Part shown: in pieces, positions 22,319-30,925 of the stretch
How the letters are laid out: each line of letters begins with the position of its first letter
Position numbering within the stretch: position 1 is the first letter of the stretch
DNA from: Candidatus Gallibacteroides avistercoris
GTDB lineage: Bacteria; Bacteroidota; Bacteroidia; Bacteroidales; CHK158-818
Direction: 5' to 3'
NCBI GenBank assembly: GCA_018714665.1
Contig: DVNA01000004.1
Coordinates: 1-33,226, forward strand
DNA: 33,226 bases
Made by a program: the position numbers and the translations under genes
Notes under the pieces: generated by a model
Database searches by the model: none
Told to the model about the DNA's origin: nothing
Seen by the model: only the letters and a program-made list of their open reading frames with translations

Positions 22319-23593
22319 TTAGAATCGGATAATACCGTCGGCCGACGGGGTCTCTGCCGGTGGCTCGACCGGGGCAACCGATGCGTGCTGTATCTTGGAA
22401 AGGAACTGCGGTTCCCGGTTGTAGGTGGGCGATTTGTCTATCAAGTCCAGCAACAGGTCGTCGTCCATCTGTTCGGGGGTCAATATTACGAACGAGGCGC
22501 GGGCTTTGGCCCGTTCGAGGTCTTTTACCGAGTCGTCGCCGTACATCGTTTCGATTTTCTTCGACTCTACCGTTTTGGTCTCGTTTTTGGTTTTGTCCGC
22601 AGAGGCTTGTGCCAGGTTGGAGATACCGAACCCGGTGGCCAGGATGATGATTTTGATGTTGTCGTCCAAGGTTTCATCCACGGCTGCTCCCCAGATTACC
22701 TCTACATCTTTGCCGAACTTCAACATGAAATCGTGCACTTCGCTCATCTCTTCCATTTTGAGTTGGCTCTTGCTGTTGAAATAGAGGTTGAACAGTACCT
22801 TTTTGGCGCCGAACACGTCGTTGTTGTTCAGCAGGGGTGAGTTGAGGGCGTCTTCGATGGCTTTGGCCACGCGTCTTTCACCTTGTCCGAATCCGGAACT
22901 CATGATGGCAACCCCGCCATCTTTCAGGATGGAGTTCACATCGGCGAAGTCCAGGTTGATGTATCCGCTTACGGTAATGATTTCGGCAATGCTCTTGGCT
23001 GCCGTAGTCAGGGTGTCGTCCGCTTTTCCGAATGCGTTGAGGAAATGCAGGTCGGGATAGATCTGGCGTAAACGTTCGTTGTTGATTACCAGCAAAGCGT
23101 CCACGTACTGGCTCATCTCTTCCACGCCGTCGAGCGCTTGCAGGATTTTTTTCTCGCCTTCAAACAGGAACGGGATGGTAACGATTCCTACCGTCAGGAT
23201 ATCTTTCTCCTTGGCAACCCGGGCAATTACCGGGGCGGCTCCTGTTCCGGTTCCCCCACCCATTCCGGCGGTGATAAATACCATTTTTGTTCCGTCGTCA
23301 AACAGGGCGCTGATTTCGTCGATGCTCTCTTCGGCGGCCTCCCGGGCCCGCATGGGGCGGTTTCCTGCTCCCAAGCCTTCGGTTACGGTGCGGCCCAGCT
23401 GAATTTTCCGGGGGATGGGCGAACGCAGCAACGCTTGGTTATCGGTGTTGCAGAGGGCAAACGAAACATCCTGAATCCCTTCTTTATACATGTGGTTTAC
23501 GGCGTTTCCTCCGCCACCACCCACTCCCACGACTTTGATAATCGTCGGGTTGCTTTTGGGATATTGAAGGTCTAATGGTTCATTCATTTCCAT
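22319..23593 (-). CDS. ftsZ: Cell division GTPase, tubulin homologue
   Basis: FtsZ polymerises into the Z-ring that recruits the divisome. The 424-residue product has the early VVGVGGGGGNAVNHM nucleotide loop (residues 21-35), the tubulin signature GGGTGTGAAP at 112-121 and the NLDFADV T7-loop region (near 222-228) that completes GTP hydrolysis in the next subunit. Residues beyond about 330 are a variable linker, and the end has an ADGIIRF tail in place of the Escherichia-type C-terminal peptide; such tails bind FtsA. A start at the in-frame second Met (MNEPLDL) is equally possible. It follows ftsA by 27 bases. Confidence 0.98.
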   Translation of the reverse strand: MEMNEPLDLQYPKSNPTIIKVVGVGGGGGNAVNHMYKEGIQDVSFALCNTDNQALLRSPIPRKIQLGRTVTEGLGAGNRPMRAREAAEESIDEISALFDDGTKMVFITAGMGGGTGTGAAPVIARVAKEKDILTVGIVTIPFLFEGEKKILQALDGVEEMSQYVDALLVINNERLRQIYPDLHFLNAFGKADDTLTTAAKSIAEIITVSGYINLDFADVNSILKDGGVAIMSSGFGQGERRVAKAIEDALNSPLLNNNDVFGAKKVLFNLYFNSKSQLKMEEMSEVHDFMLKFGKDVEVIWGAAVDETLDDNIKIIILATGFGISNLAQASADKTKNETKTVESKKIETMYGDDSVKDLERAKARASFVILTPEQMDDDLLLDLIDKSPTYNREPQFLSKIQHASVAPVEPPAETPSADGIIRF

Positions 23594-23620
23594 ATGGTGT
23601 TGATCTATGTTGTTCTGTTG

Positions 23621-24967
23621 TTATTTCTTAAAGGTGTTATCGTCCTCTTCGAGAATCTTGCCTACTTTTTCCGAGAATATGCCCAAGATGTCATCGAACA
23701 GCCCTTTCTTGGGTGGCGTAGGCGGTTTGGGCGTCTTGGCCTGTTTGGGGTTGGTAGGGGTAGAGGGGCCAGTTGTCCCTGTCGTGGGGGGGGCTATCGG
23801 TTCTGTTCCCTCCTCTTTCAGACAGTGATCTTCTGCCATCGCTACCAACCCGATGGCCTGCATATAGGCCGGGTTGAAGACCGCTTCGGAGCGGTTGGCA
23901 AATGTAATCTCTTTCGGCAGGGTTGCTTTCCGTACCTCCATGCCTGTCTTTTGTTTCAACAGTTCGGGGAGTTGGCGTAATTGCGAAGCCCCTCCGGTGA
24001 TGACGATGCCGGCGGAGAGCTGTTTGGCATACCCCGACTCTTCTATCTGGGCGATGATGTTTTGCACGATCTCTTCAATCCTGGCCTCCGTTACGCGGCA
24101 GAGGGTCTGGTATTTTATTTTGGTGGCATCTACCCCTTCGATGTTGAGGCTGGGGGTGTTTTTCAGCTCTTTTGCCGACGGGACAATGGCCGTTCCATAA
24201 GCGATTTTCAGCTTTTCCGCTTCGGGTTCGAGTACGTTCAGCGAGCAGATGTCGCGGGTCAGGTTCCGTCCTCCGAAGGGGATGGTGGCGATGTAACGCA
24301 GGAAATCGTCCTTGTAGATGGATACGGTGGTGGTACCGGCCCCGAAATCAATCAATACGCAACCCAAACTCTTTTCGTTGTCGGACAACGCCACGGCGGC
24401 GGTTGCCTGTGCCGAGGGGATGTATCCGGCTACCGGAATCTTTATTTTTTCGGTCAGGCAGCGGAAGATGTTCTTTTTCAGCGAGGGCCTGCCGATAATC
24501 AGTTTCAGGTTGGCCTGGATATCTGAGCAGAAGATGCCTTTGGGATGGGATTCCATCCGGTTATCGACCAGAAATTCGGTAGGGACGATCCCGATGATTT
24601 CGGAGTTATATACCGGGAAGTTCTTGCTTTCGGCAAGCATCGAGGCAATCAGCTCTTCGGTTACTTGCGTATCTTCGTTGAGTTGCCGGCTGATGCTGTA
24701 ATCGATTGTGTGTACCGATTGTCCGCCTATGCCCACATATATTTTCTCTATTTTGCCCGCTATGCGGTTTTCCAGTTTGGTGATGATTTTTTTGATCCGG
24801 CTGGCAGCATCTTCTACGTTCAGAATACATCCGCGTTTGATGCACGTGCCGGAATCTTCTCTCTCTATGGCTTCGACCGTCAATCTGCCTTCGGCCGATT
24901 TTTTCCCGATGATACCTGCTATCTTGGAGGTTCCCAGGTCAATCGCTGCTATGTATCTTGTTTCCAT
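23621..24967 (-). CDS. ftsA: Cell division protein, actin-like FtsZ membrane anchor
   Basis: FtsA tethers FtsZ to the membrane. The 448-residue product begins with the actin-family phosphate loop AIDLGTSKIAGIIG (about residues 8-21), and has the phosphate-2 block IDFGAGTTTVSIY (near 206-218) and the adenosine block ITGGASQLRQLPEL (near 321-334). Between the actin core and the C-terminus is a low-complexity Pro/Thr stretch (about 388-420, PPTTGTTGPSTPTNP and PKPPTPPKKG). It ends with an amphipathic helix, GLFDDILGIFSEKVGKIL, the membrane-targeting sequence, followed by an acidic and lysine tail. The linker makes it longer than the roughly 420-residue Escherichia protein. It lies 29 bases downstream of ftsQ. 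Confidence 0.97.
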   Translation of the reverse strand: METRYIAAIDLGTSKIAGIIGKKSAEGRLTVEAIEREDSGTCIKRGCILNVEDAASRIKKIITKLENRIAGKIEKIYVGIGGQSVHTIDYSISRQLNEDTQVTEELIASMLAESKNFPVYNSEIIGIVPTEFLVDNRMESHPKGIFCSDIQANLKLIIGRPSLKKNIFRCLTEKIKIPVAGYIPSAQATAAVALSDNEKSLGCVLIDFGAGTTTVSIYKDDFLRYIATIPFGGRNLTRDICSLNVLEPEAEKLKIAYGTAIVPSAKELKNTPSLNIEGVDATKIKYQTLCRVTEARIEEIVQNIIAQIEESGYAKQLSAGIVITGGASQLRQLPELLKQKTGMEVRKATLPKEITFANRSEAVFNPAYMQAIGLVAMAEDHCLKEEGTEPIAPPTTGTTGPSTPTNPKQAKTPKPPTPPKKGLFDDILGIFSEKVGKILEEDDNTFKK

Positions 24968-24996
24968 ATCGTGATAGAAATTTGCTTATGTATGGG

Positions 24997-25773
24997 TTAT
25001 TCGCCTTTTCGGGTGGCGATAACCTGATTTTTGTATTTTAAATTGATTGCCTCGTACTTGTTCCATCCCACTTGGGGAAAGACCTGTTGGTACATGAGCA
25101 TGAGGTTGTCCAATTTTTGTTCAAAGTTATCTAATTTTCCCAACAAAATCAAGTGTGCGCCTACCCGAGGGATCAATTCAATCTCCTTGTCCGCGCGTAC
25201 ATATATCTGTTCTATCTGGGCGTTCCAGAATTTGTTCTCTTGCAGGAAGCGGGCAAACGGGAATAACTCTTTCTGTACGAACTCTTTATCGGCATATCCC
25301 GTAACCACAGGCAGGTACAGCGTAAAGTGGCGCGAGGTAGGCATATAGTTGCCCTTGTTGTCGATATAGAAGTTCCCCTCCGTGCCGATTACCCGCAGGA
25401 TGGGTACCCGTTGGGTGATGTCTATCCGGATGGCGCCTGCCAGCGTTTGGGTGGAGTCGCCCTGTAAGGTTACCATCCCTCCCGGAGTTTTATAACACTG
25501 GGCCTCTGCAATAAGTTGATTTTTCAACAAAGCAGCTTCGATTTCGTCCGTGTTGATCTCTTTCATCTCCTTCCCGATGGGGTTCAGGGAGGCCTGTCGG
25601 ATGATACGTTCTATCTCTTCCTTTTGGATAAACTGGTATTCGTCTTCATTTGTAATGTTGATTTTCAATTCATTACATATTTTCCGACCCTCCTCGTTGT
25701 TGTACACGATGAATGTGGCCAGCAGGTAGCAGGCCAATATACCCATGAGTATCAACTGAAAGATCCGTTTCAT
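24997..25773 (-). CDS. ftsQ: Cell division protein FtsQ
   Basis: A 258-residue bitopic membrane protein. A single N-terminal membrane helix (about residues 4-24, rich in I, L, A) is followed by a periplasmic POTRA-like domain (about 34-105, including IKINITNEDEYQFIQKEEIE) and a beta domain reaching VQKELFPFARFLQENKFWNAQIEQIYV. The family links early cytoplasmic and late periplasmic divisome proteins. Sequence conservation is low, and identification depends on topology, size and the position between murC and ftsA. The ATG overlaps the murC stop by 4 bases. Confidence 0.92.
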   Translation of the reverse strand: MKRIFQLILMGILACYLLATFIVYNNEEGRKICNELKINITNEDEYQFIQKEEIERIIRQASLNPIGKEMKEINTDEIEAALLKNQLIAEAQCYKTPGGMVTLQGDSTQTLAGAIRIDITQRVPILRVIGTEGNFYIDNKGNYMPTSRHFTLYLPVVTGYADKEFVQKELFPFARFLQENKFWNAQIEQIYVRADKEIELIPRVGAHLILLGKLDNFEQKLDNLMLMYQQVFPQVGWNKYEAINLKYKNQVIATRKGE

Positions 25774-27140
25774 TTCGTCTCCAAAATAGCTTTTATATCG
25801 GGCAACAGGCGGTCTATGTCTCCGGCTCCCAATGTGATTAACACCTCAAAGTTACGCTCTTTTATTTTTTCTAACAACATTTTTTTCTCACAAAGCTCTT
25901 TCTCTTTGCAGGTTACCTGGTCCAGGATGATTTGGGAGGTAACTCCCGGTATCGGCTGTTCGCGTGCCGGATAGATTTCGGTAAGAATCAGTTCGTCGAG
26001 CAGGGAGAGAGCCTTGGCAAAGTCGCCGGCGAAATCGCGCGTGCGGCTGTACAGGTGCGGTTGGAAAATCGCGCTGATTTTCTTGTCCGGATAGAGGGCT
26101 CGTACCGATTGGATGCTGGCGCGGATTTCGTCCGGATGGTGCGCATAGTCGTCTATCAACACGCATTTGTCCGTTTTCAACCAATAGTCGAAGCGGCGTT
26201 TGGCCCCTTTGAACGAGGCCATGGCTTGACGTATCGCCTCGGCGGGGATACCGTTCAGCCAGGCGATGGCCATGGCTGCAACGCCGTTTTCGATGTTTAT
26301 CTGTACGGGGACGCCTAACGAGATGTCCGGGATGACCTCCCGCGGGGTGACAAAATCGAATACGATCTCTCCGTTCCCGATGCGGATGTTGCGGGCGTAA
26401 AAGTCGCTTTCTTCGTTTCCGGCGTATTCATACACCTTGACACCCTCTTGGGTACGGGGTGTTGCGGCGATGCCTTTGTGCATGACCAGACATCCGCCCG
26501 GACGGATCAGGGAGGTGAAGCGACTGAAACTTTCCAGGTAGGCCTCGCGCGTCCCGTAAATGTCCAGGTGATCGGGGTCGGTAGCCGTAATGACGGCCAT
26601 ATAGGGCGACAGGTGGTGGAACGACCGGTCGTACTCGTCGGCCTCGATAATCGAGTAGGGGCTTTTGTTGTCGAGTATCAGGTTGCTGTCGTAGTTTTTC
26701 AGGATGCCTCCCAGGAAGGCGTTGCATCCGATACCCGACTGGTGGAAGATGTGCGCCGCCATGCTCGATGTGGTTGTTTTCCCGTGTGTACCGGCAAAAC
26801 AGAGGCCTTGGGAAGAACGGGTGATCAACCCCAGCAGTTCGGCCCGTTTGACGATGGTAAATCCGTTTTCCCGGAAATAGGAGAGACCGGCGTGCGTGTC
26901 GGGGACGGCCGGGGTACGGACAACCAGTGTGCTGCGGGCGTCTCTGCAATAGGACGGGATCAGCGAGACCGATTCGTCGTACACGATTTCAGCACCTTCG
27001 GCCAGGAGCTTTTCTGTCAGCTCCGAGGGGGTTTTGTCGTAGCCGGCTACCGGATAGCCTTTGGCCAGGAAGTAGCGTACCAATGCGCTCATCCCGATTC
27101 CTCCGGCTCCTACAAAATATAGCGAAGTATAATTAATCAT
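25770..27140 (-). CDS. murC: UDP-N-acetylmuramate--L-alanine ligase
   Basis: MurC adds the first residue, L-alanine, to UDP-MurNAc in cytoplasmic peptidoglycan precursor synthesis. The 456-residue product has the Mur ligase three-domain layout: an N-terminal GAGGIGMSAL UDP-binding loop (about residues 11-20), the ATP P-loop GTHGKTTTSSM (about 117-127), and the DDYAHHPDEI block (about 331-340) that marks MurC and Mpl. Of the two, MurC is chosen because of the dcw context, position after murG, and length. It overlaps murG by 8 bases at the 5' end and ftsQ by 4 bases at the 3' end. Confidence 0.97.
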   Translation of the reverse strand: MINYTSLYFVGAGGIGMSALVRYFLAKGYPVAGYDKTPSELTEKLLAEGAEIVYDESVSLIPSYCRDARSTLVVRTPAVPDTHAGLSYFRENGFTIVKRAELLGLITRSSQGLCFAGTHGKTTTSSMAAHIFHQSGIGCNAFLGGILKNYDSNLILDNKSPYSIIEADEYDRSFHHLSPYMAVITATDPDHLDIYGTREAYLESFSRFTSLIRPGGCLVMHKGIAATPRTQEGVKVYEYAGNEESDFYARNIRIGNGEIVFDFVTPREVIPDISLGVPVQINIENGVAAMAIAWLNGIPAEAIRQAMASFKGAKRRFDYWLKTDKCVLIDDYAHHPDEIRASIQSVRALYPDKKISAIFQPHLYSRTRDFAGDFAKALSLLDELILTEIYPAREQPIPGVTSQIILDQVTCKEKELCEKKMLLEKIKERNFEVLITLGAGDIDRLLPDIKAILETK

Positions 27141-28245
27141 GGCGTTTTTTTATTAGTCCGAAAATGATCTCTGCAATTCGTTCGGCAGAACGGGGTTGCG
27201 CCAACTGCGATACCTGTTGGCTCAATGCCTGCAAGTGGGTATCGTTTTTGAGGGTACTCAATGCCAAGGGTACAAGCTGTTCCCGGGCCTGGTTGTCCGG
27301 AACCATGAAAGCTGCCTCTTTTTCTTGCAGGGCCAACGCGTTTTTGGTCTGATGATCCTCTGCCACGTTGGGGGAGGGAACCAGGATAGACGGTTTGCCC
27401 AGCAGACAAAGTTCGGAGATGGAGCTGGCCCCGGCCCGCGAGATGATCAGGTCGGCCGCCCGGTAGGCGATTGCCATTTGGGCAATGAAAGGCATCTGTG
27501 CCACGTTCGGGTATTTCCCTCCGGCGAGCAGCTTTTGTGCCTGTGGGTCGTACCATTTTCCGGTTTGCCAGATCAGCTGTACCGATTGTGCCGCGATGGC
27601 ATCCAGCTGATTTGCGATGCTTTCATTGATGGTGCGAGCGCCGAGACTTCCGCCGATTACCAGCAATGTTTTTTTATCCGGGTTCAACCCGAAGAAACAC
27701 CGTGCCTCCTGGGGGATCATCGGGGTATTGAGCAACTCTTGCCGTACCGGGTTGCCGGTCAGGATGATTTTATTCTTGGGGAAGAAGCGCTCCATCCCTT
27801 CGTATGCGACGCAAATGGCCGAGGCTTTCGAGGCCAGCAGTTTGTTGGTTACTCCGGCGTAGGAGTTTTGCTCCTGGATGAGGGTGGGTATGCCCAGATG
27901 CGAAGCCATCCACAAGGTAGGGCCGCTGGCGTAGCCGCCTACCCCCACGACGACATCGGGTCGGAAATCCCGGATGGTCTTGCGGGCCTTTATCAAACTT
28001 TTGCAGAGCCGAAACAGCACCTGTATGTTGCGCAGCGGGTTCTTGCGGTCGAATCCGGAGACGGGCAATCCCACGATCGGGTAACCGGCGGCGGGCACTT
28101 TTTCCATTTCCATCCGTGATTCGGCACCTACAAAGAGAATATCCGCTTCGGGATTCTTTTCTTTGATGGCGTTTGCGATGGAGATGGCCGGAAAGATATG
28201 CCCTCCCGTACCGCCTCCGCTTATGATGATTCTGACAGGTTTCAT
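27133..28245 (-). CDS. murG: UDP-N-acetylglucosamine--lipid I transferase
   Basis: MurG adds GlcNAc to lipid I to make lipid II on the inner face of the plasma membrane. The 370-residue product starts at ATG 28245; a TTG two codons upstream is possible. The first glycine-rich loop GGGTGGHIFPA is at residues 10-20, the second is GGSLGARTIN (near 205), and SRAGASSISELCLLGKPSILVPSP (near 278-301) forms the UDP-GlcNAc pocket, including the acidic residue that contacts the ribose. As a GT28 member it is peripheral on the membrane. It is 12 bases after ftsW. Confidence 0.98.
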   Translation of the reverse strand: MKPVRIIISGGGTGGHIFPAISIANAIKEKNPEADILFVGAESRMEMEKVPAAGYPIVGLPVSGFDRKNPLRNIQVLFRLCKSLIKARKTIRDFRPDVVVGVGGYASGPTLWMASHLGIPTLIQEQNSYAGVTNKLLASKASAICVAYEGMERFFPKNKIILTGNPVRQELLNTPMIPQEARCFFGLNPDKKTLLVIGGSLGARTINESIANQLDAIAAQSVQLIWQTGKWYDPQAQKLLAGGKYPNVAQMPFIAQMAIAYRAADLIISRAGASSISELCLLGKPSILVPSPNVAEDHQTKNALALQEKEAAFMVPDNQAREQLVPLALSTLKNDTHLQALSQQVSQLAQPRSAERIAEIIFGLIKKRHD

Positions 28246-28257
28246 AATCAACCGTTG

Positions 28258-29562
28258 TTAATAAAACACATCTCTTGTACGAATATCCTCTGCTGCCGGG
28301 GTCTCCCCTTCGTAGTAGGTATTCTCCTCGATTTTTTGGCCTTCCGCCTCTTCCGGCTCTTCGGCTTCTTTTGTCTCTGTTACGGGCATTACTCCGTAGT
28401 GGCTGACACTCAGGATAATGCCGAAATATACACAGGTAATCAGCGTAGAGGTTCCCCCCCGGCTGATCAGGGGCAGCGGTTGCCCGGTAACGGGCATCAG
28501 CCCTACCGAAACGGCCATGTGCATGATGGCCTGGAAGACGATGATCAACGTACATCCCATAATCAGGAATGCGGGAGAGGCCCTTGTGCACCGTTTGGCG
28601 ATAATCCCCGCCCGGACTAACAGCCACAGGTAGAGCAACATCACCACAATTCCGCCGATGTAACCCATCTCTTCGATGATGATGGCGTATATGAAATCGG
28701 AAAAGGCCTGGGGCAGGAAGTCGCGTTCGATGCTGTTCCCCGGGAAGAGTCCGAAAACACCCCCGTTGGCCACTGCCATCCGGGCATGGTGCACCTGGTA
28801 GTTTTCATCCACGGTGGGTTCTTCGTAGGCGGGTACACCATCCTCTCCGGTGAAGTGGGCCATACGGTTGATCCATGTCTGGGCGCGGTCCATTCCCGGA
28901 ATACCCTCGGGCATGCGCGGTATTACCAGAAATATGATGGACAGGAATACAATCGCTATACCTACCAGGAGAGCAATCTTTTTCCACTCTATGCGTCCGA
29001 TGATCATCATGCAGAAGCAGACGACACCCAGCAGAAAGGCCGTCGAGAAGTTTTCGGGCAGAATCAACAGGCAGGCGGGAGTTACTACCCAGAGGATGTT
29101 TTTAAAGGCATCTTTGCTGACCCCATCCGGACGTTGGCTGCGGGCCAGGATAAAGGCTACGGCCGTGATAACCCCCAGTTTGGCCAGTTCGGAGGGTTGT
29201 ACCGTAAACCCGAACAGTTGTATCACCCGTTGCGCTCCGTTGATGGTCTTCCCGAAAAACATCGTATAGACCAACAACAGTCCCGATACCGGAATCAAAA
29301 AAATCGGTATCAGCTTGAAGTATTTGATCGGGATGTTGTGAATGGCCACTACCAGCGTAGTTCCCAGTAATAGAAAGATGCAATGCCGGATGGTAGGGGC
29401 AAAGTAATCCTGTTCCTTGAAAGTCAAAGTACTGGTAGCACTGTATATCTCGATGATGGAGATAAAACAGAGGATAAAATAGATTCCCCAGATGTATTTG
29501 TCTCCTTTTAAAAGACCTTCTTTCTTTTCTTCTTCTCCAACAGGTGGTCTCTCCGTATCCAT
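28258..29562 (-). CDS. ftsW: Lipid II polymerase FtsW, SEDS family
   Basis: FtsW is the septal peptidoglycan glycosyltransferase of the SEDS family, working with a class B penicillin-binding protein. The 434-residue product begins with an acidic cytoplasmic lead (TERPPVGEEEKKEG), followed by about ten membrane helices. Recognisable blocks include NGAQRVIQLFGFTVQPSELAKL (near 107-128), the large periplasmic loop near 225-290 and the late GQPLPLISRGGTSTL (near 359-373). The C-terminal 60 residues are charged (EAEEPEEAEGQKIEEN) and look disordered, an extension beyond the membrane core. It lies 21 bases after murD. Confidence 0.97.
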   Translation of the reverse strand: MDTERPPVGEEEKKEGLLKGDKYIWGIYFILCFISIIEIYSATSTLTFKEQDYFAPTIRHCIFLLLGTTLVVAIHNIPIKYFKLIPIFLIPVSGLLLVYTMFFGKTINGAQRVIQLFGFTVQPSELAKLGVITAVAFILARSQRPDGVSKDAFKNILWVVTPACLLILPENFSTAFLLGVVCFCMMIIGRIEWKKIALLVGIAIVFLSIIFLVIPRMPEGIPGMDRAQTWINRMAHFTGEDGVPAYEEPTVDENYQVHHARMAVANGGVFGLFPGNSIERDFLPQAFSDFIYAIIIEEMGYIGGIVVMLLYLWLLVRAGIIAKRCTRASPAFLIMGCTLIIVFQAIMHMAVSVGLMPVTGQPLPLISRGGTSTLITCVYFGIILSVSHYGVMPVTETKEAEEPEEAEGQKIEENTYYEGETPAAEDIRTRDVFY

Positions 29563-29583
29563 ATATGAAATGTATTATTCGGG

Positions 29584-30921
29584 TTACAGGTTGCGGACGC
29601 ACGCTTTGAACTGCTCTCCGCGGTCTTCGTAGCTTTTAAACAGGTCGAAGCTGGCACAGCAGGGCGAGAGCAGCACCGTATCGCCTTTTTCGGCTATTTC
29701 GTATGCCTGGTTCACAGCCTCTTGCATGGATGACGCATCGGTTATCCGGCCTACCTTGCCGTCGAAAAATTGATGCAGCTTGGAGTTGTCCACCCCCATG
29801 CAGACAATGGCTTTTACCTTGTCGTGCACCAGTTGTTCTATTTCGGTATAATCGTTTCCTTTGTCTTTTCCCCCTAATATCAGCACTACGGGCGTGTTCA
29901 TGCTTTGCAGGGCATACCAGCAGGAGTTTACGTTGGTGGCTTTCGAGTCGTTTATATAGGTTACGCCCCGTACGCATGCCACGGGTTCCAACCGGTGTTC
30001 TACGCCTTTGAAGTTGCTCAATGCGGCCCGGATGTCTTCGTTGCGGATATCCAGCAGGTGGGCCGAAATGCCGGCAGCCAACGAGTTGAACAGGTTGTGC
30101 GTACCGCGCAAGGCCAGTTCTTCTTCGGGCATTACAAAGGGCATATCCGAGGTTTCGATAAATATTTGATGGTTCTCCGTGTAGGCTTTGGCTCCCTTCT
30201 CTTTCGTCTGGGCAAAAGGATAGAGGCGGGCCTGGGGACGGACCAGTTCCAGCTCCCGCGAGATGATGGGATCGTCGTTCCAGAAAATGAATGCATCCTC
30301 TTTGGTCTGGTTCTGTACGATGCGGAATTTGGCGTTGATGTAATTCTGCATATTGTATTCGTAGCGGTCCAGGTGGTCGGGAGTGATGTTCAGCAGGATG
30401 GCGATGTTGGCCTTGAAGCGGTACATATTGTCCAGCTGGAAGCTGCTGAGCTCGATTACGTAATAGTCGAAATTTTCTGTGGCCACCTGTAACGCCAGGC
30501 TTCTTCCCACGTTTCCGGCCAGCCCGACGTTTAATCCGGCATTTTTGAGGATGTGGTAGGTCAGCAGTGTTGTCGTGGTTTTGCCGTTGCTACCGGTGAT
30601 ACAGACCATTTTGGCCGAGGTATATCGTCCGGCAAACTCTATTTCGGAGATAATCGGTATCTTCTTCTCTTTGATTGCTTGGATGATAGGAGCTTTATCG
30701 GGAATTCCGGGGCTTTTTATCACTTCGTCGGCCGTCAGTATTTTGTCGAATGTATGGGTCGATTCTTCCCATGCTATCTGATACGAGTCGAGTAGCTTTT
30801 TATATTTGTCTTTGATGGCAGACATATCCGAAACGAATACGTCCAGTCCTTTTGTCTTGGCCAACACGGCTGCTCCGCTACCGCTCTCTCCGGCTCCCAA
30901 TACAACAATGCGTTTGCTCAT
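29584..30921 (-). CDS. murD: UDP-N-acetylmuramoyl-L-alanine--D-glutamate ligase
   Basis: MurD adds D-glutamate to UDP-MurNAc-L-Ala. The 445-residue product has the N-terminal GAGESGSGAAVLA loop (about residues 9-21), the P-loop GSNGKTTTTLL (about 109-119), NITPDHLDRY (near 187-196) and the ADP-contacting NDSKATNVNS and LGGKDKG blocks (near 327-336 and 353-359). The N-terminal motif and position between mraY and ftsW distinguish it from MurC, MurE and MurF. The start is 4 bases after the mraY stop. Confidence 0.97.
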   Translation of the reverse strand: MSKRIVVLGAGESGSGAAVLAKTKGLDVFVSDMSAIKDKYKKLLDSYQIAWEESTHTFDKILTADEVIKSPGIPDKAPIIQAIKEKKIPIISEIEFAGRYTSAKMVCITGSNGKTTTTLLTYHILKNAGLNVGLAGNVGRSLALQVATENFDYYVIELSSFQLDNMYRFKANIAILLNITPDHLDRYEYNMQNYINAKFRIVQNQTKEDAFIFWNDDPIISRELELVRPQARLYPFAQTKEKGAKAYTENHQIFIETSDMPFVMPEEELALRGTHNLFNSLAAGISAHLLDIRNEDIRAALSNFKGVEHRLEPVACVRGVTYINDSKATNVNSCWYALQSMNTPVVLILGGKDKGNDYTEIEQLVHDKVKAIVCMGVDNSKLHQFFDGKVGRITDASSMQEAVNQAYEIAEKGDTVLLSPCCASFDLFKSYEDRGEQFKACVRNL

Positions 30922-30925
30922 TTCT

